A DNA stretch of 51,519 bases from Bacteroidales bacterium (GTDB lineage: Bacteria > Bacteroidota > Bacteroidia > Bacteroidales > Dysgonomonadaceae): NCBI GenBank assembly GCA_012838585.1, contig DUPB01000211.1, positions 1 through 51,519 of the forward strand, read 5' to 3'. The notes beneath the pieces are model-generated. The model did no database searches. It was not told the origin of the DNA and worked only from the letters and a program-made list of their open reading frames with translations. Shown in pieces: positions 34,293 through 42,082 of the stretch; positions within the stretch are counted from its first letter, which is position 1; every line of letters starts with the position of its first letter. The translations under genes and the position numbers were made by a program.

Positions 34293-34786
34293 TTTGCAAC
34301 CTCCTTTCTTCTAAATAGTTGCGTGCAAGCGCCCGTTTCTTCGTCAAATTGTTCGAGGGTATATTCAAAAGGAGTACCTTCGCAAAGCGTCGTGTAAATC
34401 GTGTGATACGACTCCTTGTAGTGGGCACAAGGTTCTCCCCCCGTTTTTTTTATGCGCGTGATGGCCGGACAGGCGGTTTGAACCATTTTAATACCACCGG
34501 TATCGGCAAAAAAGGTCACCTCCCATTTCTCTTTTTCATATTTGTCCTTCATGTATGCCAACAATGCATCCATGTTGCCTTTTTTCAATTCTTCACGGAG
34601 CGGTTTATAGTATGCCTCGGCGTATTGTTGCAAGTATCGCACGAGTTGCTCTTTGCCGAAACGGTGGTAAATGTAGTCCATTAAAATGTTCATGGAGAGG
34701 TGGAAATCCTTGTGAAGATACTCGTTGTCAGAAGCTTTCCGTACCATTACCTTTTTATTCTCATCGATGTCAGCCATGTTGTACAC
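34289..34786 (-). CDS. L-2-amino-thiazoline-4-carboxylic acid hydrolase-like protein
   Basis: A 165-residue protein with DNEYLHKDFHLSMNILMDYI, QYAEAYYKPLREELKKG and the paired CPAITRIKK and EPCAHYKESYHTI segments near the C-terminus. These are the recurring features of proteins annotated as ATC-hydrolase-like, a family in which the real reaction is mostly untested. It has no signal peptide. It is the first cytoplasmic enzyme of the run that ends with YjbQ and is coupled (ATGA) to the small Cys/His protein. A role in C-N or C-S bond hydrolysis of a pathway intermediate is only a suggestion. Confidence 0.7.
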   Translation of the reverse strand: MYNMADIDENKKVMVRKASDNEYLHKDFHLSMNILMDYIYHRFGKEQLVRYLQQYAEAYYKPLREELKKGNMDALLAYMKDKYEKEKWEVTFFADTGGIKMVQTACPAITRIKKTGGEPCAHYKESYHTIYTTLCEGTPFEYTLEQFDEETGACTQLFRRKEVAK

Positions 34787-34802
34787 CCTTTAAAATTGTA
34801 AT

Positions 34803-35402
34803 TTACCGTCTGTTTTTTTTGTTTATTACTTGGGAATATGTTAGCCAAGTCATGAAACCAAGCAGAAAGACAATGCAGATGATAGCGCGCCACACGTATA
34901 TTTGGGCGAGTAGACCTTTTGTCGAGATCAGCGCGACCAGCGAGGCCGTTAACATGCTTATCCATACTGTGAACGACTCGCTGTTTTTACGCGTGACAAT
35001 GAGCCTGTTATAGGTGGGGAAATAAGCGATTACCATGATAAGCTGCATCAGGATATTGGAAATAAAATGATTTCGCGTGATGATCCAGAAAAAAAGTATC
35101 ACCATGACAAAAGAGAGACAGAATGTATCAAAACGGTTGAAACGGGTACTTTTCTCGCCAAAAAGCAATATGCAGATAACGATGGAGCCCGCCATGAAAA
35201 GGTCGGCAACGTTAAGGATGTTGTCTTGAAAACGAAAATCCCCATCTTTTAAATAGGTGAACAGGCTCACGCTAATGGCGATGAGAAAAAACAACCACAT
35301 GGCAAGCGACGGCTGTACGCGCTTCTTGTAGATCAATACCCATGATCGCGCGGCCACGAAAAGATTGATTAATGAAACGGCATAAATAGATACAGAGTCC
35401 AT
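34803..35402 (-). CDS. Small integral membrane protein, unknown function
   Basis: A 199-residue protein with about six or seven hydrophobic segments (starting at residues about 5, 32, 65, 95, 115, 150 and 170) and a basic C-terminus (VINKKNRR). The repeated paired-helix pattern with short loops vaguely recalls PQ-loop/SWEET-type transporters, but no diagnostic motif is visible. It is separated by 1 bp from the sialidase-like gene upstream and by 16 bp from the ATC-hydrolase-like gene downstream, so it bridges the exported and cytoplasmic parts of the locus. A transport role is possible, not shown. Confidence 0.75.
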   Translation of the reverse strand: MDSVSIYAVSLINLFVAARSWVLIYKKRVQPSLAMWLFFLIAISVSLFTYLKDGDFRFQDNILNVADLFMAGSIVICILLFGEKSTRFNRFDTFCLSFVMVILFFWIITRNHFISNILMQLIMVIAYFPTYNRLIVTRKNSESFTVWISMLTASLVALISTKGLLAQIYVWRAIICIVFLLGFMTWLTYSQVINKKNRR

Positions 35403-35403
35403 G

Positions 35404-36678
35404 TTATTTCACCAGTCTATTCTTTTTTTCCCATATTACCCTCGCGACCCAAACCGTTCCATCCGCTCCTCGCGGATTACTTTTTCCTCCTACTATATAC
35501 TCGGCATCGGTTACCCAAGACTCGTTTCGGGTTATGGCCGAAGCCCCAAAGTTCCCCAGCATCACGCCTCTTTCCGGGATCAAGATTTGTTCAGTCGATT
35601 TCATTACCCTCAGTTTTACCGTATCAACCTGCGCGATGAACAACGGGGCACGATGACGGGGGATATGATCGTTATTGGCCCCTCTCCTTGTATAGGTGAG
35701 AAACAGCGCGTCACTATGAACCAACCAATGGGTTTGCGTGTTGTAGCTGCCAAGTCCTTTCCCGTTATCAAACACCCACGGTTTAACCGGTTCCCAGTGG
35801 AGACAGTCTTTACTGGTGGTCACGTAACCCCTTGCATCGTTTCTTAAAGTGAGGTAGTAAGTCCCCTTGAAAAATGCAAGTGAAGGCTCCCCGAGCCCGC
35901 GTCCTCCCTCCACGGTCAATTCTTCACCATGTTGGATGTACGATAACGTGTTACCATCAAAAGAACATTCGAATACCGTGACAAAAGAGTCACTGGTTTC
36001 CGGTTTGTTAATATAAAGCGGGAGCAGAATAGTCCCGTCTGGCTTCACGACCCATTGCACACACCCGGGGTTCAGGAAGAAAAAATCTTCGGACTCGGGT
36101 GCATTTGAAATTCTTTTCCAAGGCGTCCATGAGCTTGTTTTCGGATCAAATACCGTGTATACTGCATCGTGAGAACGCCTATCTTCTTTCTGCCATCCTT
36201 CAGGTGCATACCTCACCCTGATTCCCACGGCTAACACTTTACCCGTTTTCGCGTGCCACGAGGGTGTAACATCTGCAACGCTTATGATGGTCCCGTCCGG
36301 TTCATATTGCCATTTTAATTCGGGAATTTCAATCGGTCCTGTCCACGTTTCACCCAAGTCATCCGTTCGCATGTAGTATAAACCCGAGTAGAAATCCGAT
36401 TTGCCCTGCAACTCTTTTTGAATGGTCATGATAACCGCGGGCTTACCATCTTTTCCTATACCGGGTACGGCCGTAGCCCTCGGGTGAAACCAGCAATACT
36501 CTTCGTTAAGTTCCTGGTGCGCCACGTCTGTTTTCACAGAAAAGCCAGTTGCCGTCGTTTGCTCACTCGTTTGGTTTTCAGGATCAACGACTTTGTCAGT
36601 GGAACAAGACCCCGGTAAGCATATCAAACACAAGCTGTAAAACGCGATGAAACGTTTCATTTTTGTCTTCATTTTCAT
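35404..36678 (-). CDS. Exported BNR/sialidase-like propeller lipoprotein
   Basis: A 424-residue protein with a lipobox at about Cys25 (LICLPGSC). The leader (MKMKTKMKRFIAF) is shared with the ceramidase-sialidase fusion at 36791. The body has an Asp-box-like TDDLGETW, CFHPRA-type start (EYCWFHPRATAVPG), GLGEPSLAFFKGTYYLTLRN and GSYNTQTHWLVHSDALFLTY, typical of sialidase-superfamily propellers. Residues near the N-terminus (NQTSEQTTATGFSVKTDVAH) also appear as the tail of the ceramidase-like protein at 21321. Glycosidase activity is possible; the Arg triad and Tyr/Glu pair of true sialidases cannot be assigned confidently by eye. Confidence 0.8.
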   Translation of the reverse strand: MKMKTKMKRFIAFYSLCLICLPGSCSTDKVVDPENQTSEQTTATGFSVKTDVAHQELNEEYCWFHPRATAVPGIGKDGKPAVIMTIQKELQGKSDFYSGLYYMRTDDLGETWTGPIEIPELKWQYEPDGTIISVADVTPSWHAKTGKVLAVGIRVRYAPEGWQKEDRRSHDAVYTVFDPKTSSWTPWKRISNAPESEDFFFLNPGCVQWVVKPDGTILLPLYINKPETSDSFVTVFECSFDGNTLSYIQHGEELTVEGGRGLGEPSLAFFKGTYYLTLRNDARGYVTTSKDCLHWEPVKPWVFDNGKGLGSYNTQTHWLVHSDALFLTYTRRGANNDHIPRHRAPLFIAQVDTVKLRVMKSTEQILIPERGVMLGNFGASAITRNESWVTDAEYIVGGKSNPRGADGTVWVARVIWEKKNRLVK

Positions 36679-36770
36679 TTTGTCTTTTTTTATTGCTTTC
36701 GCATTATTATACTTTTTTCAGTTTTTTTGTTTTTAAATTTTAGTGAGTTGACTCGTTAGTTTCTACACCT

Positions 36771-36789
36771 TGATTCGTGAATCATTCAC
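36771..36789. terminator. Overlapping dyads just after the ceramidase-sialidase fusion gene
   Basis: TGATTCGTGAATCA (36771-36784) and GTGAATCATTCAC (36777-36789) are overlapping palindromes that begin right after the stop codon at 36791. They could form a small transcript-end hairpin or bind a dimeric protein. No T tract follows. Confidence 0.3.
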
Positions 36790-36790
36790 G

Positions 36791-39502
36791 CTAGTGCAGG
36801 TAAAGCGTGTACTTGTACGCGCTTGCAGTGAAAACATCCTGTCCCTTGACTTCCTCGACCCCGTTTTCCCCGTACCGGGTGAGGTATATCTCTATGTTTT
36901 TTGTTTCCCTGTCTTCCAAAACCGAGAAGTTAGAGAGTTGAACTTGTTCCGGTTCACCCGGGGCACGGGTGTCGATGACGGTCACCGTGTGCTTTTTCAG
37001 GGCCACTTTCTCCTCGTCTATTTCAACGATCTGCAGTGGGTAACGGGGAAAATTCCCGTTCGCGGGAGTTAGGGTGATATTCCCGATCCAGTATAGTTTT
37101 CCCGTTTTGGAACTGCGGATGGTTTTATGGAATGTTGCTGACGAGTAAAATGTCTCTCCCGTGTCGTACCGTAAATCCTTTATCGGCTCCCAGGTTAAAC
37201 CGCCATCTTTCGACACGGAGTACCATTTTCTACCGGGGGCTTCGTTAATATCCAGCCCGGCATTCGACCCGCGCATGATCATGAGCAAGTTTCCGTTTTC
37301 CAGTTCACTGATGTCCAGTTCATTCAACCCCCTGGATGATACGCTCCGCGGGAGGAAAACGGTGTTGGATTTCTCCCATCGGTAATTATTCTCCGTTTTA
37401 TTCCAGCGTCCCACGAAACAGATGACCCCGGCTACACATCCCTCCCTGTAGTTGTTGGGGAAAATGGAGGGGTACTTCTCATCCTCGGGATCGCGATAAG
37501 GTACGGGAATCGTCGCGCAGATTGCCACCGAACCGTTCTTTAAGGCGATCGAGTTCCCGATATACATTTCGTTCTTATGCAGGAATTCGGGATTCCCCCA
37601 GTTCCCCGGGTTAAAATCGGCCCCCTGCTCGTAGTTGAGTTGATAACTCTTGTCCCACGTCATGCCGTCATCATCGGACAGCTCGTAAAAACCGTGATCC
37701 CAAAAATTCCTGCTCGAGAGGGCTTCTCCCGGGTCATTCAACACGATGCGCTGGAACACGGACCTGATAAGTTTGCCTGAAACCGGGTCATACGGCGGGT
37801 TCGAGGTGCTTTGAAACATGATAATGTGTCTCGCCTCCGTGAATATGGAGTCACCGGATTGTTGCGTCCGCTTTACCAGAGGCTCCCAATCCGACCAGGT
37901 TTTCCCGTTGTCTTTTGAAACACGCCTTTTAGTGTCTTCAACCCAATCGCTAATCTGCTCGTAACCACGAGTCTCTTCCCGGGCCATTCCAAGTCCCAGG
38001 TATGCCATCGCGGTAGCGGGGGCTACCCCCGGTCTCGGGTATTTCAAGTACAACTCTCTCTTTACCTCGCAAATGGGTCGATAATCCCGTTTTTCAATTC
38101 TATCCTTTACCGCGTGGTAAGTGTCGTGGCCTACCTGCTTTGATAAAGTCATCACCTCGTCCAGGATTACTTTTTCCAATCCCGCTTTCCACGGGGTCGG
38201 TAACCCGTAAGCCCGTTGGGAAGAGATGATTTCATATCCCCCTTTTAACAATTCCTCATCGGATGGTATGTAAGCCATCACGTCGTTGGAATAACCCATC
38301 ACGAAAATATCTTCCCCCAGCAGCTCTTTCAATCGGGTGGCGTAACTGATTAATACTTCACCCCCTAGGCTCACGATGGCCTGGTCCCCCAAGCGCCACA
38401 CCTGCACGGGATAAGGATAAGCCGTTGGCAAACTTCCTCCCCCCTCTACTGTTGCAAGCGCGCTTTCCGCCCATCTCTTTTCATAGCCGGTCAGTTCTTT
38501 CGCGTATTCTCTCAACTCCTTCTCGGTGGGAACAGGAGCGAGCTCCAGCTCTATCTCGGAATAGGCCACCGCGAGCCGCGGCTGTAACTCCCGCATCGGT
38601 TCATCGATAACCCGTTCCACGGCGGCGGCCAACTCTTTCCCGTACTGTTTGGCTAGGGGTACGCTCCGGCGCGGTAAGGGGTTTTGGTCGGCGCCGGCGC
38701 CCTGGAAGAACAGTGCCGTTGCACCGGGGTACAGTTTCTCCAGTTCTACTTGCGCGAATCCCGGGTAATCGCCGCACCACTCGTAACCGCTCAGAACGGT
38801 GGGATGACAGGCGTAACCGAAAACAACGGCTTTCATGTTGCCTTTTTCATCCTCCACCTTCAATACCGGTACGGAATAGTCGTTGGGTCCTTGCAGCGGG
38901 GTGAGGTTGGTAAGTTCCGACTCCTTGTTGTTCCTCCGGTTCACCTGGAAACGGGCGGTACCGTTTCGGGAAAAGAGTTTTACCGGTTCCGCCCTTTGGG
39001 TGGCTTCTTTTCCCAGTTGCACGATCCTCTCCTCAAACCACCCGGTATAGTTGTCAGTCAGCACCGTTTGCCGGTCATCCATCAGGTAAACGTACGTGTA
39101 ATCGTTTTTCAGGAGAGGCCCCGAATGGGTGTGGGAACAGTTCAGGACGACCTGTTCCTTCTCCAAGCCCGTTTCGGCTTTCAACCGTTCTTTGATACGG
39201 CCGGAAATTTCCCGGGGAATGCTTTCCAGGTCCATGGTGATTAGTAGCACTTGGTTGCCTTGCGCGTCTTCCAGGTGCAGGGCCTTGGCCCACAGGTCGT
39301 GGATCTTGCCTTCCGCGGGTTTATCCCGGTCGGCATAACCGGCCATCCAGATAGCTTCCCCGGGGGTTATCACGGTTTTGGCTACCCCCGCTTTCCATCT
39401 TGGCGCTGCATCTTGACCGTGAATGAAACAAGAAACCGGTAAGCATATCAAACAATAGCAGCAAAATGCGATGAAACGTTTCATTTTTATCTTCATTTTC
39501 AT
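36791..39502 (-). CDS. Exported fusion of a neutral ceramidase-like domain and a BNR/sialidase-like propeller
   Basis: A 903-residue continuous frame. After a leader ending near Cys25, residues about 35-470 are a ceramidase-type domain: LNCSHTHSGP (H124, H126), YACHPTVL (H233), GGEVLIS (E382), GYSNDVMAYIPSDEE (Y404); the Ser nucleophile position is Asn274. Residues about 515-890 are a BNR propeller with three Asp-boxes, SKDNGKTW (529-536), SDDDGMTW (609-616) and SKDGGLTW (764-771), plus RGLNELD and MIMRGSNAG. The ceramidase part is nearly identical in DNA to the gene at 21321. A two-enzyme protein acting on an N-acylated, sialylated-type substrate is an attractive reading, not proven. Confidence 0.88.
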   Translation of the reverse strand: MKMKIKMKRFIAFCCYCLICLPVSCFIHGQDAAPRWKAGVAKTVITPGEAIWMAGYADRDKPAEGKIHDLWAKALHLEDAQGNQVLLITMDLESIPREISGRIKERLKAETGLEKEQVVLNCSHTHSGPLLKNDYTYVYLMDDRQTVLTDNYTGWFEERIVQLGKEATQRAEPVKLFSRNGTARFQVNRRNNKESELTNLTPLQGPNDYSVPVLKVEDEKGNMKAVVFGYACHPTVLSGYEWCGDYPGFAQVELEKLYPGATALFFQGAGADQNPLPRRSVPLAKQYGKELAAAVERVIDEPMRELQPRLAVAYSEIELELAPVPTEKELREYAKELTGYEKRWAESALATVEGGGSLPTAYPYPVQVWRLGDQAIVSLGGEVLISYATRLKELLGEDIFVMGYSNDVMAYIPSDEELLKGGYEIISSQRAYGLPTPWKAGLEKVILDEVMTLSKQVGHDTYHAVKDRIEKRDYRPICEVKRELYLKYPRPGVAPATAMAYLGLGMAREETRGYEQISDWVEDTKRRVSKDNGKTWSDWEPLVKRTQQSGDSIFTEARHIIMFQSTSNPPYDPVSGKLIRSVFQRIVLNDPGEALSSRNFWDHGFYELSDDDGMTWDKSYQLNYEQGADFNPGNWGNPEFLHKNEMYIGNSIALKNGSVAICATIPVPYRDPEDEKYPSIFPNNYREGCVAGVICFVGRWNKTENNYRWEKSNTVFLPRSVSSRGLNELDISELENGNLLMIMRGSNAGLDINEAPGRKWYSVSKDGGLTWEPIKDLRYDTGETFYSSATFHKTIRSSKTGKLYWIGNITLTPANGNFPRYPLQIVEIDEEKVALKKHTVTVIDTRAPGEPEQVQLSNFSVLEDRETKNIEIYLTRYGENGVEEVKGQDVFTASAYKYTLYLH

Positions 39503-39518
39503 TTTGTCCTGTTTTTTA

Positions 39519-40304
39519 TTACCTGGGAAAATATCTATCTCGTTTCAGAATATTCATAATCTCATTCATTATATGTTTTGCTATTAATTTATGCCCTTCG
39601 TCATTGGGATGCATGCCATCTAGCATTAAAGCTTCATAACTAATCCCGGCTTCTAATTGATATTGGTTAAATAATTGACAATTATTTACTAACCCTGTTT
39701 TATATTCGCGTGCCAAGCCACAAACGACATCCACATATTGTATCAATCTTTTGTTTTGTATGTCTCCGTAATGATTACCAAGGATATTAGGTGCCATTAG
39801 GATAACATTTATATTTTTTGCCAAAAGTTCTCTTATCATAAACTCCAGATTATCCCTGTATCTCGTCAATGGAATCCTTGATGGTCCATAGGAGTAATTA
39901 TTATCAATATAGGCATCGTTTGTTCCGAATCCAATAATTACTATGTCAGGATTGTAATCTAGTACGTCTGTTTTAAAACGATCCAAAGCATGACGTATTT
40001 TAAATACATCGTTGTCCTCCTGATGCCCCGTATGGCTTCCCGGTACACCTGAATTGATGATTTTTGCTTTAATTCCTTTTTCTGCTAGTAAATCATCAAT
40101 ACGCTGAGTAAAAACTTTATTGATAGTTTCTCTAGTAGCCGTGATAGAATTCCCAAAAGCGACAATAACAATAGAATCTTGTTCTTGTGCACGTGTGATT
40201 TTGTTTCTTTGCTGGCTATCAAAGTAACTTTTAATTTCTGATTTTAGGAAAACAGAAAAAGAGACTCCAAAAACAAAAAATACAATTATTAAAAAAAATC
40301 GCAT
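39519..40304 (-). CDS. SGNH/GDSL-family hydrolase, membrane-anchored or exported
   Basis: A 261-residue protein with an N-terminal hydrophobic segment. Family blocks are visible: block I VAFGNSITATRE (Ser in GNS), block II SGVPGSHTG, block III IIGFGTNDAYI, and block V DGMHPNDEGH with the catalytic Asp-His. These enzymes usually remove acetyl or other esters from glycans or lipids. Base composition is clearly more AT-rich than flanking genes, and the upstream spacer is AT-rich as well, which suggests a separate origin. It lies 16 bp upstream of the ceramidase-sialidase fusion gene. Deacetylation of the locus substrate would fit. Confidence 0.9.
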   Translation of the reverse strand: MRFFLIIVFFVFGVSFSVFLKSEIKSYFDSQQRNKITRAQEQDSIVIVAFGNSITATRETINKVFTQRIDDLLAEKGIKAKIINSGVPGSHTGHQEDNDVFKIRHALDRFKTDVLDYNPDIVIIGFGTNDAYIDNNYSYGPSRIPLTRYRDNLEFMIRELLAKNINVILMAPNILGNHYGDIQNKRLIQYVDVVCGLAREYKTGLVNNCQLFNQYQLEAGISYEALMLDGMHPNDEGHKLIAKHIMNEIMNILKRDRYFPR

Positions 40305-40441
40305 AATAAAAGGAATATCACGTTTTGAACATGCGTCTTTTCAATATCTAAATAAAATCTCCCGAATTGTCTGAATTTGTGTGGCGAATTTAGTGATTTT
40401 TACTCGTAATTCACTGATTTATAGTGATTATATGCATGCTT

Positions 40442-40495
40442 TTACTGTAACCACATTTCATTGAAGATTGCCAGATCGAGGTCGCTTGTCATCGA
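40442..40495 (-). pseudogene. 18-codon C-terminal remnant of a sialidase-like gene
   Basis: Directly after the stop of the chimeric gene at 40496 and in the same frame, the minus strand reads SMTSDLDLAIFNEMWLQ and a stop. This closely matches the end of the sialidase remnant at 22778 (MTSDLDMAIFDEAWLQ). Both Kelch-type 3' ends are therefore followed by the same lost neighbour. Not translated by itself. Confidence 0.7.
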
Positions 40496-42028
40496 TTAAT
40501 CCCATTCCTCTTTCTTTTTGGGCAACTTCAATGACGACATATCATTGACAAGCGGGGGCGTCATGCCACCGGCGCACCCCGCGCTACTGCTTTCCCGTAC
40601 CCACTCGATGGAGGGTTGTCGCGAGGCAGTGGTATCGTTTTCTCTTTTGTCAAACAGGAGCTCCCTTATGGCCCCCATGATGATCGCTTCCGCTTCTCCC
40701 GTGGTGGCGCTGGATCCGGTTTCATACCCCCCCTGCGCGTACGATGCTCCCGTGCCGATGTATTCTGTTCCGCTATCCCCGTAAGCGGCCATGGCAACGA
40801 ACAGGTCCGGGCGCATCGCTTTTGCCGCCAGTTGATATTCAACGAACAGTTCCCCGGGGGTGAAAAGTATTCGGGCATCCCCGACGGATAGACACCCTAT
40901 CTCGTTCTTTTTCCCCTCCTGTCGACGTTTCAACCAGCCCAACATCCCCATGTTATTGGGCAGGTAATAATTGCCGATCTCCTCGTCCTTCATCCTTTCC
41001 TCGATCTCCTCCTCCAGACCATTGGCCGGTGGGAGCGCGATGTGGCGGGTATCCCAGTTGACTTGATTCCCGGTAACGCCCGTTTTCCGGGTGTTTTCCC
41101 ACGCCCTTTTCATGCCGTCGGCCAACCTTTCCGCCAGTACCAGGCGGTTTTCATGGCTCCCGTCGTTGTACTTGCCGGCGGCAACGTTACCCCCGGCACC
41201 GTTGAAATGGATGTGCAGGGCATCGGGCACGGCCAGTTGTCGTATGAAACGGGCAATGCCGGGGAAGTCGGGGTTGGCGATTCCCGTCAGGTAATAACTT
41301 TGCGGGTGGGTAGCGTAGAAGCTCAGCACGGCCACCGGTTGCTCATCGTTCCAGAAACTGACCAGCGATACCTCCGGGTCGATCACCCCCTCGGGCAGGG
41401 CACGCAAAAGCGAATCCTTGCAGGAGGAAGAACGGGAAGCGCGCACCTTCCCATCGGGGCCTAAAATCCTGCGGTTCGAGGCTACCCGGTAAACCTCCGC
41501 TTTACCCAACCCGACGTGGGTGACGGGTTGTGCCTCGTTTGCCGCCGCCCGTATCGATCGTTGGATCTCCCGGATCACCCCCCGGGCGAATGTCCCGTCA
41601 AAGCATCCCGGGGGCATGCCATGGGCCTTCAGGATTTTCTCCGCCGTGAAGTCACATGTCGGGGCATCGTGCTGGTGCAGGGTATGGACGGCCACCCGTT
41701 CAGGCACGGTCCCGGCGGCCTCGGCCAGCGCCTGCTTGAAGACATCCTGGCTTTCATTGTAAATGCCGATCCAGTCAATGGCGCACAAGACGATCGGCTG
41801 TCCCGCTCCCGTCAGTACCATCCCCTTTGCGCGCAGCCCCAGGTCGCACGAGTTTTTCATGCGCTGGTAGGTAAGGTCGCTCCCCACGGGAGGTGTGGCA
41901 TCCACGTCGAAGACGGCTATCCCCAGCGTTTCGCTTCCCGCGTGAACCTGCTCTTGTCCCCGGGCAAAGCAGGATATGCCTGCAAGGAGCAGTAAAAGGA
42001 TACTCTTGATCAAATACCGATTTTTCAT
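40496..42028 (-). CDS. Chimeric exported protein: Kelch leader, ceramidase-like domain, Kelch stub
   Basis: A 510-residue frame built from three pieces. Residues 1-29 are the Kelch-family leader (MKNRYLIKSILLLLLAGISC then ARGQEQVH). Residues about 34-462 are a divergent ceramidase-type domain with TLHQHDAP (H118, H120 in place of SHTHSGP), YATHPQSYY and TPGELFVEYQ; the nucleophile region reads NGAGGNVAAG with no Ser. Residues 466-510 match the Kelch protein start (SRQPSIEWVRESSSAG) joined straight to its last blade (AGGMTPPLVNDMSSLKLPK), the whole propeller being absent. The gene probably arose by insertion into and deletion of a Kelch gene. Confidence 0.85.
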   Translation of the reverse strand: MKNRYLIKSILLLLLAGISCFARGQEQVHAGSETLGIAVFDVDATPPVGSDLTYQRMKNSCDLGLRAKGMVLTGAGQPIVLCAIDWIGIYNESQDVFKQALAEAAGTVPERVAVHTLHQHDAPTCDFTAEKILKAHGMPPGCFDGTFARGVIREIQRSIRAAANEAQPVTHVGLGKAEVYRVASNRRILGPDGKVRASRSSSCKDSLLRALPEGVIDPEVSLVSFWNDEQPVAVLSFYATHPQSYYLTGIANPDFPGIARFIRQLAVPDALHIHFNGAGGNVAAGKYNDGSHENRLVLAERLADGMKRAWENTRKTGVTGNQVNWDTRHIALPPANGLEEEIEERMKDEEIGNYYLPNNMGMLGWLKRRQEGKKNEIGCLSVGDARILFTPGELFVEYQLAAKAMRPDLFVAMAAYGDSGTEYIGTGASYAQGGYETGSSATTGEAEAIIMGAIRELLFDKRENDTTASRQPSIEWVRESSSAGCAGGMTPPLVNDMSSLKLPKKKEEWD

Positions 42029-42082
42029 CTTTCTCTACTTGTCACGAAACGCGGTCATCATTTTTTCGCCCGAAATCGGGGA

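Noticed and set aside
24232-34786. A standard sialic acid (nan) operon
   Set aside because: NanE epimerase and ManNAc kinase are missing, the aldolase lacks the usual G-T-T-G-E loop and the NagB motif is changed.
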